Source: SAR324 cluster bacterium (GTDB lineage: Bacteria; SAR324; XYD2-FULL-50-16). From it: a stretch of DNA of 40,457 nt. How positions within the stretch are numbered: the stretch's first letter is position 1; every line of letters starts with the position of its first letter. The position numbers and the translations under genes were made by a program. The notes under the pieces were generated by a model, which was not told where the DNA came from, ran no database searches, and saw only the letters and a program-made list of their open reading frames with translations. The DNA lies in the NCBI GenBank assembly GCA_028280735.1, contig JANQLH010000444.1:1-40457 (forward strand). The letters are read 5' to 3'. Shown here one piece after another: positions 32,706-40,457 of this stretch.

Positions 32706-34097
32706 CTAGAATACAACGGTCCAATCTGGCGAACTGTCTGGAGTTGCATCATATTCTATTATGAATGCAGAAAAAGAAGCAGCTGCATCTTTTGATGTGG
32801 AGTGTAACTCTCCGTAAGTTTTTCCTGTAACAAATAGCCTGTCATTAGTAGTGTCATAAGCAATCCCATGAGCAGTATCATATTCATCAGATCCATATTG
32901 GTAGGTCCAGTTCAAACTCCCGGAGTCGGTATAGCTTAATAAAACAAAATCGTATGAACCGGCATTGGTTCCGTTTAAATCTCCATTTGTGTTGCCGGCA
33001 ACCAGTATGTGTCCCGTAGAATCAATGGCTAATGCATAACCTCGGTCGAATGTTGCGGTTCCGTGTTGTGCAACCCAATCTTGGTCTCCATTGACATCAT
33101 AATTATATAAGAATATTTCGGTGTAAGCATGATCCTCGCTATATCCTGCGGAAGAATAATCGTATGACGCATCCGGTGTTCCGTAGGAAAAACCGGTAAA
33201 ATAGATTTCGGTTCCGCTGGTAACCAAATCTGTTATTGATTCATCATAACTGGTTCCTAACTGCTGTATATTGAATGGAGCGACAAGTGATAAAGAAGAA
33301 TTGTATTTGGCTAATATGATGTCATTTCCACCAATTTTGGAAGCTCCGAGTGTGTCATTGGTAATGCCGCCAATTATGATATTTCCAGAACCATCCACTC
33401 CAATAGCAACTCCAACAGATTGGGAGTAGGTGTTTACATCGATTGCTGTGTCTTCTCCAATTTGAACTACTTCCTCTTGATTTCCTGAAGAGTCCAATTT
33501 TAATAAAATGATATCATTTCCCTGGTCATTGGTTTTTCCGGATACACCCGGGAAAACTCCTTCCGTGTTTCCAACTAGAAAAAGATCTCCACCAGCCGTG
33601 GCGATATCCCAGCAATAATCATTCTCCGACGTGCCATATTGTCTAGTCCATTGCCAAGATCCCGCGGCATTGAAGCGCATCAGAAAGATGTCGGTGCCAC
33701 CGAACGCTGCATCTGAAGAAAGATCCCCATAAGTGTGCCCTGCAACATAAAAACCTCCACCAAGTTCAACAATTGCCTGTGTAAAATCCTCTTGCGAACT
33801 ACCTTCCAAGGCGAAGCTCTCCAGAGCTCCGGTGGTATGAGCGTGTCTTGATAAAAACACATTTGCTTCACTCGAGCCGCTGTCCGTGGAAACATCCCCA
33901 TATCCGAATCCTGTTAGTACCGGGTAACCACTACCACTATCGAGTAAAATATCAATACCCGAAGAAGCCAGTCCTTCAAATATCGAGGAACTGTCGCCCG
34001 TATTATCTTCTGTGGCGCAGGAGAAGGTGACAAGAGTAATCAGAATGAGGTTTAGCACAACGAAAATACGCTTTTGAAAAATCAAACTCAGTTTCAT
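32706..34097 (-). CDS. SBBP-type beta-propeller lipoprotein
   Basis: A 463-residue exported protein from the ATG at 34097. The signal has a long hydrophobic run (IFVVLNLILITLVTFS) and lipobox Cys in FSCATEDN near residue 28; the residue after Cys is Ala, suggesting the outer membrane. The mature part has six or seven repeats of about 50-60 residues of the form W-T-x-Q-Y/H-G-T, then IDSTGHILVAGNTNGDL, then FVLLSY, typical SBBP (seven-bladed propeller) repeats. Rich in Gly, Ser, Thr and Asp. Function is probably binding or adhesion; no catalytic residues are evident. The frame is open to 34151, but that start has no signal peptide head. Its DNA is more AT-rich than genes to the left. Confidence 0.82.
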   Translation of the reverse strand: MKLSLIFQKRIFVVLNLILITLVTFSCATEDNTGDSSSIFEGLASSGIDILLDSGSGYPVLTGFGYGDVSTDSGSSEANVFLSRHAHTTGALESFALEGSSQEDFTQAIVELGGGFYVAGHTYGDLSSDAAFGGTDIFLMRFNAAGSWQWTRQYGTSENDYCWDIATAGGDLFLVGNTEGVFPGVSGKTNDQGNDIILLKLDSSGNQEEVVQIGEDTAIDVNTYSQSVGVAIGVDGSGNIIIGGITNDTLGASKIGGNDIILAKYNSSLSLVAPFNIQQLGTSYDESITDLVTSGTEIYFTGFSYGTPDASYDYSSAGYSEDHAYTEIFLYNYDVNGDQDWVAQHGTATFDRGYALAIDSTGHILVAGNTNGDLNGTNAGSYDFVLLSYTDSGSLNWTYQYGSDEYDTAHGIAYDTTNDRLFVTGKTYGELHSTSKDAAASFSAFIIEYDATPDSSPDWTVVF

Positions 34098-34151
34098 ATT
34101 TATGGAAGGATTGTGTTTCTGGACATTGCAAAGAGCTTCAGGTTGGGACAT

Positions 34152-34532
34152 ATGTGGTAATAAAGATTGATGGTTACAGGTATAACAATGTTTTGCAAGA
34201 GTTGATATTGGACCGTGTTCAATAGCTTCACGTTCAATGGCTTGAAACTATTGCAATAAATTGTTTGGAATGAATATGGCTTTAAAGGGGATTTTAATTT
34301 GCCCTTAATAAAAACCTTCAATACTCTGTATAAAGGAAACACAGAAATAAGGATTAGCCATCAGAAAATCTGAACAAGAATTGTTGACACCACATTCTTG
34401 AGTGGGTTTTAGCTGGGGACAATTTTTATTAAAGATCTTCCAATGTCGGAAAGCCCCTCAGGAGCGATCTGGGTAAGGGGTTAATCAAGATTTAACGGCC
34501 GGCCTTCAAGTGATTGAAAATCAAAAAAGAAA
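34152..34532. other. AT-rich divergent intergenic region
   Basis: This 381-bp gap lies between the lipoprotein gene and the flippase-like gene. It is AT-rich. A TTGACA at about 34383 is followed after 17 bases by TTTTAG, a poor -10, and could start the plus-strand pair. AAGGGGATTTTAATTTGCCCTT (in two arms, AAGGGG and CCCTT, near 34280-34302) is a small hairpin. No gene is supported. Confidence 0.45.
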
Positions 34533-35465
34533 ATGATTGTTATAAAGCAAATCCTTAAACCGTTGGTATCGCTTATTATCATTGCAGGTGTTTTTTCTTA
34601 CCTGGGATTTAAGCTTTTTGAGGAATGGGAAACCGTGTCAAAGATTTACCCCTGGGAGCATCCCGGGTTGGTTGTTCTGCATTTTTTATTATTAGCTTTA
34701 ATGTCTTTCTTTTTTGTAACAGGATGGTTTTTCTCACTTGGAATAAACAATGTTTCTTTAAGGTTTAATGAGTCTGCGTTTATTTGGCTTGTTCCCAACC
34801 TGGGCAAATATATTCCCGGAAAAATCTTTATGGTTGCCGGCAGAATAGCTTTCTCCAAATGGTTCAATGTTCGAAAAAGTGAATGTTTATGTGCGATGAC
34901 GGTTGAACACTTATACATGCTGATTGCTACATCACCATTCATTTTCTATTTCATTGACCAAAACTTCCTGGGAGACTATTCAGTTTCTTTTTTATTATAT
35001 GCAATAGTCCTGTTTGGCGGTTTTTTATTTATTTTTTGGCCTGGACTATTTTTTAAGTTTTTTAACAAGATACTGGAGTTAGTTCGACGTTCTCCCATTA
35101 CAGCAAGATTATCCATAAAAAGAAATTTGTTGATGCTGTTAAATTATTTAGTTGCATGGTCTTTTTACGGATTATCCGGCGTCGTATTAGCTATTATTTT
35201 GAATATTGATGCCGAGTTGCCTGTTTTTTATCTAATGTCGACATTTGTCGTTTCATGGATGTTGGGATTTATGAGTATGCTGACTCCCGGCGGAGTAGGT
35301 GTAAGAGAAGCGATAATAGTATTATTGTTAAGTACCAAAATCACAACTGCTGAAGCGATTGCACTGGCAATAATTGCAAGAATCACCTGGACATTGGTTG
35401 AAATGAGTGGTGTGTTGGTAGGACTATATATAAAAAACAAACATTTAAATGCAAAATTAATCTGA
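34533..35465 (+). CDS. Flippase-like membrane protein (lysylphosphatidylglycerol synthase TM family)
   Basis: A 310-residue protein with about eight hydrophobic segments. It matches the UPF0104/LPG-synthase membrane family: NLGKYIPGKIFMVAGRI (near residue 90-106) and MLTPGGVGVREAIIVLLLS (near 249-267) are its two signature segments. Members such as the MprF membrane part and AglD-like proteins move lipids or work with polyprenyl-linked sugars. There is no aminoacyl transferase domain. The next gene, a GT-C glycosyltransferase, starts 12 bp downstream, so the pair may build or flip a lipid-linked glycan. The DNA is AT-rich with many TTT/ATT codons, unlike the central part of the window. Confidence 0.85.
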   Translation: MIVIKQILKPLVSLIIIAGVFSYLGFKLFEEWETVSKIYPWEHPGLVVLHFLLLALMSFFFVTGWFFSLGINNVSLRFNESAFIWLVPNLGKYIPGKIFMVAGRIAFSKWFNVRKSECLCAMTVEHLYMLIATSPFIFYFIDQNFLGDYSVSFLLYAIVLFGGFLFIFWPGLFFKFFNKILELVRRSPITARLSIKRNLLMLLNYLVAWSFYGLSGVVLAIILNIDAELPVFYLMSTFVVSWMLGFMSMLTPGGVGVREAIIVLLLSTKITTAEAIALAIIARITWTLVEMSGVLVGLYIKNKHLNAKLI

Positions 35466-35477
35466 ATAAAGTTAACA

Positions 35478-36983
35478 ATGAATTTGGCAAACTGGTTTGT
35501 ATCGCTTGAAGAGAAGTTGGCACATCGGGCTAATCTCAAGTTGGCTTTTATCATTCTCGCGATTTTATTTTGGGGAATACGTTCATATCATATCAATGCT
35601 CCTGTGCTCGATCGACACAGTTGGAACCAGGTATCCGGTGCCTCTATGGCTATGAACATATATCAGGAACCATCTTCCTTCTTCCGACCTGATATCAATG
35701 CTGTTACCGGCAGCACAGACAGTACCGTCAATGGCCAGGAGTTCCCAATCTTTTTTGGTTTAATAGCACTTGGGTATCAGTTATTAACTCCCCAGATATG
35801 GGTTGCACGCATTATTGGTATTGGTATTGCGTTTTTGGGATGGATTTACTTTTATCGGCTGTTGCGACTGGAAGAAAACAGGACGACATCCCTTTTTATC
35901 CTGGGGTTGTACACGATAAATTCCCACAATTGGTTTTTTGATCGTGCTATAAACTCTGATACCGGCATGGTAACTTTTATGCTGGTATCCCTGTTCTATT
36001 TCATCGAATACCGAAAAACTCAAAGCAGGTCGGCTTTGATTCTTCTGCTGATAACAACAACCCTGGCCGGTCTGTTTAAACCTTACGGATTAGCAATTGG
36101 GTTTAGCTTCATCTATCTAATATACAAAGATAAAAGCTGGACTTTATTAAAAGATATCAAACTGTATGCTGTCGGAATTACGGTACTTGCCGTGAATTTG
36201 TCCTGGGTTTTTTATACTGAATACTTTTTACCCAGTTCTGTCAGCGTAGGAAGTGATCTGGGATTTAATTTTAAAGAGCTGTTTTCTTTAAAATCGCTGA
36301 ATATAATGCAGCAGAGAATATTTGATCAAATTACGACTCAATTTTTAATGCTCTTTTGCATATTTGCAATTTTCTCTAAAAAAATAAACAATAAAATATT
36401 ATCAAGCCTCTTGGTTTCTAATATTTGCTATTTTTTTATTATTTCTCATGGTAATTTGGTCCACAATTATTATCAACTTCCGTTTACTCCGACGTTTATA
36501 GGGTTTTCCGGTTTAGGGCTTTTATATTGGATGAAACGTCCTGCTAAAAAACTGTCTCCGAAATTTAAACTGGGGATTATTGTATTCATCCTGGTAGGGT
36601 ATGTTGGGTATAGTACCAAAAAAACATCAAACCACCTAAGACTGTCTATGGGACCGAAACATATCGGAGACTTTATACAGGAAGCGCATTTGGCCGAGAA
36701 GCAAAAAATATTGGTATTGGAAAACTCAGGAACGCGCTATCATGAAGTTTTATACTACGCAAACCGAAAAGGTTGGATTAGGAGACAGGTATCGCATCAA
36801 GACTTGGATTGGTTTAAACAAAAAGGGATTGAGATTGTAGCGCTCCATTATGAGCAGCCCTATTTTTCAAATGAAGTTATCATGAAACCAATAAATGAGA
36901 TGCTTGAGCCGATTTGGATTGGAAAAGGGTGCAGGAACAGTTATGGGGATGAATGCCTGATGGGGGTGTATAAATTTAAATAA
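35478..36983 (+). CDS. GT-C glycosyltransferase (ArnT/PMT-like, family 39-type)
   Basis: A 501-residue integral membrane protein with ten or more hydrophobic segments. After the first helix comes an extracytoplasmic loop with an acidic residue and His (PVLDRHSWNQVSGASMA, residues about 39-55), the place of the catalytic Asp in ArnT/PMT enzymes. A second loop has FDRAINSDTGMV (about 154-165). A C-terminal soluble tail of about 110 residues follows (KQKILVLENSGTRYHEVLYY). It should transfer a sugar from a polyprenyl phosphate donor to a lipid or protein outside the inner membrane. It is 12 bp from the flippase-like gene and shares its AT-rich composition. The acceptor is unknown. Confidence 0.8.
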   Translation: MNLANWFVSLEEKLAHRANLKLAFIILAILFWGIRSYHINAPVLDRHSWNQVSGASMAMNIYQEPSSFFRPDINAVTGSTDSTVNGQEFPIFFGLIALGYQLLTPQIWVARIIGIGIAFLGWIYFYRLLRLEENRTTSLFILGLYTINSHNWFFDRAINSDTGMVTFMLVSLFYFIEYRKTQSRSALILLLITTTLAGLFKPYGLAIGFSFIYLIYKDKSWTLLKDIKLYAVGITVLAVNLSWVFYTEYFLPSSVSVGSDLGFNFKELFSLKSLNIMQQRIFDQITTQFLMLFCIFAIFSKKINNKILSSLLVSNICYFFIISHGNLVHNYYQLPFTPTFIGFSGLGLLYWMKRPAKKLSPKFKLGIIVFILVGYVGYSTKKTSNHLRLSMGPKHIGDFIQEAHLAEKQKILVLENSGTRYHEVLYYANRKGWIRRQVSHQDLDWFKQKGIEIVALHYEQPYFSNEVIMKPINEMLEPIWIGKGCRNSYGDECLMGVYKFK

Positions 36984-37150
36984 TTGCATAAAAAGAAAAA
37001 CTCAACCTATACCTTGGTCACACTGACATCCGTTTTGTATCAAGTAAGTAGACTTTGTTTGGCTATGTGAACCTGTTTAACACACATTTTAAGGGTTAGT
37101 TTAGTCCTGTTTACGTTGTAACTATGGGAACTCATACAAATTTCCGTTAA

Positions 37151-37316
37151 GTTATCGGCTATCAGTTATCAGATTCCGGATCAATTGTTCAAATCGGAAT
37201 GAAAACAAAAGATGTTCGGCCTGATCGAGCAGCACCGTTTGTTTGGAGAATCCCCTTTTGTCAGATTTCGTCTATTAATTTATAACATCAGAAAGCGAAG
37301 CTTTAGACTGATAACC
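37151..37316. repeat. Heptad inverted array, copy D (degenerate)
   Basis: Left part 37151-37172 reads GTTATCGGCTATCAGTTATC and on; right part near 37296-37316 carries the inverse (AGACTGATAAC). The same TATCAG/CTGATA heptad is seen as in copies A-C, but the copy is shorter and more decayed. Confidence 0.45.
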
Positions 37317-37403
37317 ATGTTCTGCATATTCTGTCCTGAGTTGCATCATCCATGGACACTGCAATACATGATCAAAACCCAAAAATAAGTGGTTTTAGAA
37401 TAA

Positions 37404-37409
37404 TATAAT
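37404..37409 (+). promoter_or_regulatory. -10 box very close to the ComFB start
   Basis: TATAAT ends nine bases before the ATG at 37419, with no ribosome site between. If used, the message would have almost no leader. No clear -35 is seen. Confidence 0.3.
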
Positions 37410-37418
37410 ATAAATGCG

Positions 37419-37706
37419 ATGAAACTGGAAAAATACGAATCGTTTGGGGTGAATTTGGCGAATGTGCGGAATGCCTGGGAAACGCGGTTGATTAAGTGCA
37501 TGAATGAAGTGTTGCCGGAATTTGCGGATTTTGACTATTGTGCAATCTGTATTCAGGACGTATACGCACTGGCGATGAACCATCTCACTCCAAAGTACGT
37601 TCAACAAGGAACGGTGCTGCTGAAAAAGGAATACACTGATAATGATTTTAGGGACGTTATTGAGATGGCGGTGGAAAAAGTTTTGAACAACCCTAACCAT
37701 CAGTAA
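37419..37706 (+). CDS. ComFB-family protein
   Basis: A 95-residue cytosolic protein matching the late competence ComFB family: NVRNAWETRLIKCMNEVLPEF in the first helix region (given in two parts: NVRNAWETRL, IKCMNEVLPEF), then Cys41-x2-Cys44 in DYCAICIQDVYALAMNHLTPKYV (DYCAICIQDV, ALAMNHLTPKYV). ComFB homologues in cyanobacteria bind cyclic dinucleotides (c-di-GMP, c-di-AMP) and affect motility or competence; this is known for those proteins and inferred here. The CxxC pair may bind zinc. No competence genes are nearby. There is no ribosome site, and a TATAAT lies just upstream. Confidence 0.82.
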   Translation: MKLEKYESFGVNLANVRNAWETRLIKCMNEVLPEFADFDYCAICIQDVYALAMNHLTPKYVQQGTVLLKKEYTDNDFRDVIEMAVEKVLNNPNHQ

Positions 37707-37767
37707 TACCTGTCAGCATGTTTAGCTTCCAATCAAATCAACTTCCCGTTATCTGTTAGAATTAAGT

Positions 37768-38178
37768 ATGAGTGACACTACCTTTTTTGTTGCAGCCGTG
37801 GCTGCCGTAATTTTTAAAAACGGACGCATTCTTGCCATGAAACGGTCCATGAAAAAAGACGCCGGTCCCGGTCTTTGGGAAACCCTTTCGGGTAGAATTG
37901 ATGCCGGAGAGGAACCATTGGATGCGATGAGAAGAGAAATTAAGGAAGAATGTAACCTGGAGGTTGAGATCGATGCACGGCCTGTTACGGTATATCAAGC
38001 CTCACGTAAGGGAAAGCCCATGATTTTGGTGATATACCGGGCAAAGTACCTATCGGGGGAAGTGGAACTAAGCGAAGAACATGACGAATATGCCTGGTTG
38101 ACTCCTGACGAATTTGCACAAGCAAGTACCTTGGACAAACTCGTAACTGCTGTTTACGAAGCCACGAACAGCCTATAG
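37768..38178 (+). CDS. Nudix hydrolase
   Basis: A 136-residue Nudix protein. The Nudix box is residues 42-64 (GRIDAGEEPLDAMRREIKEE, then CNL): the metal-binding REIKEE core is intact, but the Gly near its end is Asn63. The N-terminus (FVAAVAAVIFKNGRILAMKR) is the standard first strands. It should hydrolyse a nucleoside diphosphate linked to another group; MutT-like dNTP cleansing is possible but not shown. A small acidic C-terminal part (SEEHDEYAWLTPDEF) is typical. It follows the ComFB gene by 61 bp. The ribosome site is weak. Confidence 0.88.
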   Translation: MSDTTFFVAAVAAVIFKNGRILAMKRSMKKDAGPGLWETLSGRIDAGEEPLDAMRREIKEECNLEVEIDARPVTVYQASRKGKPMILVIYRAKYLSGEVELSEEHDEYAWLTPDEFAQASTLDKLVTAVYEATNSL

Positions 38179-38205
38179 CGGCAAGTTAATATCCATCTGA
38201 CGGCT

Positions 38206-38595
38206 TCAGCTGATTTTAATCCCTAGCTTTTCCGTAAAGGTAGCGAAGAGTTTGGATTCCTCCAAAGTCATAATTCCATCGGCAATCATGACGTCCCTGA
38301 CCAGGTTTAACAGGGCGTTTTTCTGGTCCGCGGAAAGATTATTCGTTAGTTTTTTCAGCAAGCTGTCAAGTCTATCCCGAAACGATTTAAAATCGTAATA
38401 CATCGTTTCCAGTTCCTGTTCCATTTGCTTCTTGAATTTCGAAAAATCCTGATATTCCTTTTTCCAGTAGCGATCTATAAACAACTGGATAACATCCCAT
38501 TCCCTGTCATGAACTTCGCCGTCTATGGAGGACATCAACAATGCGCAGGTTATGACGCTTTTTAGCGTGCTTTCGTCAAAAAGGTTTGTCGGCAT
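38206..38595 (-). CDS. TerB-like acidic helical protein
   Basis: A 129-residue all-helical protein of the TerB/DjlA-N type. It has the two acidic repeats expected of the fold: MSSIDGEVHDREWDVI (residues 21-36) and VMIADGIMTLEESKLF (near 102-117), whose Asp/Glu may bind metal or a membrane partner. TerB proteins occur in tellurite-resistance and stress complexes; no ter genes are here, so the link is only by fold. It starts 29 bp after the large right-edge gene on the same strand and is probably co-expressed and physically linked with it. The ribosome site is poor, which fits coupling. Confidence 0.78.
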   Translation of the reverse strand: MPTNLFDESTLKSVITCALLMSSIDGEVHDREWDVIQLFIDRYWKKEYQDFSKFKKQMEQELETMYYDFKSFRDRLDSLLKKLTNNLSADQKNALLNLVRDVMIADGIMTLEESKLFATFTEKLGIKIS

Positions 38596-38624
38596 TTTTG
38601 GGGGTATTAAGAGTTCTTTGTTAG

Positions 38625-40457
38625 TCAGTCCTGCTCATCAAGTTTCACTACGACATATTCATTGTCTGGCTCCAGTTTCACGTCTCTAAGTGAAGGTTTG
38701 GCAAACACCATGATTTGTTGAACCTTGAAAATGATTCCCATCAGGTTGGCAGTGTACTTCAATTCTTCCTTGAAGTCTTCCGATTGGCGGCTGGAAAGCG
38801 CTTCATTTTTTAATACGGCTTTTAATTGTTGCAATCTTTCATTTATTTCTTCTTTTACTTTTAAAACCCGCCGGTATTTCATCTGCAGAATGGAGGTTTT
38901 GCTGTGCATGATACCCCTTGCCACCTGGCTCATTTTTTCCGCTTCCGGGTAATGTATATTATCATATTCCGGTTTTTTAAAATAGCGTCTTAAGGTGTGA
39001 TGGAATCCCTTGCTTTCCTTGAATTCATCCAGGTTGGTAATGATTGTACCCAGAATTGCCGAGCGAATTGAATCGATCCTGCGATCATCGGCAAGTCGTT
39101 CGTGAATCTCGGGTAACAGTTGGTTGTTAAGACTGATCTCTCTGAAACCGTATCGACCCAATGCCGGGTTCAGATCCTTGTCTATGAAATTTTTGATAAT
39201 GGCAAAAAAGTCTTTTTTAAGAATGCGATGAGTTTTATCACTTTTTCTGACGGCAATCCATTTATCTGCTTTATCTGCCCTTTGCATGCTCATTTCGCTT
39301 GATGTGATATCATCCGGGTTGATGTAAAAGTTTGCAATATCTTCTTCCCCGATGGTGATGCTGATACCGACAACCACATACCTGTTAAAATCAATATGTC
39401 CACCTTTTTTTATTTTCTGCTTTTTGTCATTTGCCTTTTTTTCCAGGTTGAAATTATTGCGAAGTGTCGACATGATCATTCGCCGCAGCCAGTATACCGT
39501 CGCCATGGTAGTATTTAACGTGCCGAAGATAGTCTCTTTTAATTTGAGAAAGTCCCGGTGATAGTCCTCCATGGTTTCCTTGGTGCGGGTACTTTGTTCG
39601 GCTTTTTTGTTATTGGTTTCTTCGCGATAGTGCTTTTCATTGATTCCGGGCAGCAGGCTTTGGAATTTTTTTCTGAGCAACCCGCGGCATTCCTCCGGAT
39701 TGATGTCTGCGAAAGCAAATTCCAAATCCTGCATGGGGGTTTTGTTAATAAACCGGATGACTTCCCTGAACAAGCTGTTGATGTCGTTGATGGTTGCAAG
39801 CAGTATCTGGTACATCTCCTTTGCCAGCTGACTGAGATTGTCCTGCTTGAAACTCACCAGGTTGTCTTTTTCCGAATGGAGTCTCAAAAAGCGGATCACT
39901 TCCGCGTTATCAACCAGCTGAATCCCTTCTTTTTTAAATACCGGAATGGAATAGCAATCATTGATCACATCCAAAACGGAAATGTCCCCGGAGGTTGGTT
40001 TGCGCTGACTGGCCCGGATTAAGCGAAAGGTTAACTCGGAGGTATCTTGTTCCAAACGGAACTGTAACGGCAGTGGTTCTTTCTCAAGCGGGTATTCTTC
40101 GAGATCCAGGTTCTCTTTCAACACATCCCTTGAATATTCCAAGGCGTGTAATCGCTTCAGCCAATGGATGGCAACTTCCAGGAAACTGTTCAGGCGATCG
40201 GCTTCATCGGCATCGGTATCTTTTAATCCCGATTTTTTATTGGCCTGATGCTGGGCTTCCATAATGCCAACGTACTTACGTTTCAGATCCAACATGGATC
40301 TGCCGGAGCTGGTGGCTTTGAAGGTTTTGATGACGGAGTCCGTGACCATCCTTTTTTGACTTCCGGAAGCAGCGGCAGGTTTAGCCCCCAGGGTGACGAA
40401 AGTGCGGGCGTAGTCCAGTCCTTCACCTATCGATTTTCCAAAAACGTTGTAAAAGGA
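38625..40457 (-). CDS. Large helical protein of unknown function, N-terminus beyond the right edge
   Basis: The frame ends at 38625 and is open to the window edge, 610 codons. An ATG at 40349 is not likely the start: the 36 codons before it read as normal protein (SFYNVFGKSIGEGLDYARTF, then VTLGAKPAAASGSQKR) with no stop. The protein is soluble, mostly helical and charged, with a Lys-rich linker (KKANDKKQKIKKGG) about the middle, a probable coiled coil near the C-terminus (YRRVLKVKEEINERLQQLKA) and a beta-like segment (RYVVVGISITIG). No signal or membrane spans. I know no family. A TerB-like gene follows after 29 bp. Confidence 0.8.
   Translation of the reverse strand, partial: SFYNVFGKSIGEGLDYARTFVTLGAKPAAASGSQKRMVTDSVIKTFKATSSGRSMLDLKRKYVGIMEAQHQANKKSGLKDTDADEADRLNSFLEVAIHWLKRLHALEYSRDVLKENLDLEEYPLEKEPLPLQFRLEQDTSELTFRLIRASQRKPTSGDISVLDVINDCYSIPVFKKEGIQLVDNAEVIRFLRLHSEKDNLVSFKQDNLSQLAKEMYQILLATINDINSLFREVIRFINKTPMQDLEFAFADINPEECRGLLRKKFQSLLPGINEKHYREETNNKKAEQSTRTKETMEDYHRDFLKLKETIFGTLNTTMATVYWLRRMIMSTLRNNFNLEKKANDKKQKIKKGGHIDFNRYVVVGISITIGEEDIANFYINPDDITSSEMSMQRADKADKWIAVRKSDKTHRILKKDFFAIIKNFIDKDLNPALGRYGFREISLNNQLLPEIHERLADDRRIDSIRSAILGTIITNLDEFKESKGFHHTLRRYFKKPEYDNIHYPEAEKMSQVARGIMHSKTSILQMKYRRVLKVKEEINERLQQLKAVLKNEALSSRQSEDFKEELKYTANLMGIIFKVQQIMVFAKPSLRDVKLEPDNEYVVVKLDEQD

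Larger units (their letters stand above)
36984..37418. other. Intergenic region with a degenerate heptad array
   Basis: This 435-bp gap holds no supported gene. It contains heptad array copy D, an ATTCCG (37173-37178) / CGGAAT (37195-37200) inverted pair, and a TATAAT close to the ComFB start. The left 160 bp share the AT-rich character of the preceding genes. Confidence 0.5.

Noticed and set aside
1-40457. CRISPR arrays, tRNA or rRNA genes, prophage genes, restriction or toxin-antitoxin systems
   Set aside because: None was recognised on either strand; short repeats present are the heptad arrays and simple dyads.

Overview
The window looks like a chromosomal segment of a Gram-negative bacterium, most probably a Desulfobacterota-type (former Deltaproteobacteria) organism or a close relative. 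The signs are lipoprotein and periplasmic-sensor genes; a HisF of the form I recall from sulfate-reducer relatives (DxxEGxxxKSxKF N-terminus); a DUF2889 gene coupled to a radical SAM gene; a PAS sensor ending in the C-x2-C / C-x2-C tail common in that group; and intergenic inverted arrays of a seven-base motif close to AGCTGAT. This assignment rests on memory of families, not on a search. No rRNA, tRNA, CRISPR array, phage or complete IS was seen.

Layout. 1-2236: a fatty acyl-CoA degradation pair (acyl-CoA dehydrogenase cut by the left edge, enoyl-CoA hydratase) behind a palindromic operator-like site. 2237-6132: a minus-strand run hisH, hisF, radical SAM, DUF2889, preceded by a nitroreductase. 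6558-10816: plus-strand hslO (Hsp33), a long-form GAPDH, a small secreted protein and a second crotonase-fold protein. 10817-16815: minus-strand YpeA-like acetyltransferase, flavin-reductase-like protein, TIM-barrel isomerase, then an unrecognised pair: a kinase-like/multi-spanning membrane protein and a cytosolic helical partner. 17058-20836: zinc alcohol dehydrogenase, fluoride channel, diaminopimelate decarboxylase and a divergent TrpF-like protein. 21058-28133: a small hypothetical, a very large orphan propeller-type sensor histidine kinase, an unknown lipoprotein, and a DeoR/GlpR repressor. 28494-34097: a Kef-type antiporter, a PAS sensor without a kinase domain, and a beta-propeller lipoprotein. 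34533-36983: two AT-rich envelope genes (flippase-like, GT-C glycosyltransferase). 37419-40457: ComFB-type protein, Nudix hydrolase, TerB-like protein and a large helical protein running off the right edge.

How the genes work together. Tight couplings are hisF to radical SAM to DUF2889 (1 and 12 bp gaps), the 475-aa protein to the kinase-like membrane protein (overlap or a few bp), and the large right-edge protein to TerB (29 bp). These three clusters and the PAS sensor with a cysteine tail are the best places to look for undescribed biology. Repeats are plentiful between genes: four heptad inverted arrays, one about 138-bp element with TAGTGTC ends that looks like a MITE, and several perfect inverted repeats. 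Two stretches called intergenic carry protein-like open frames without start codons and look like decayed genes.
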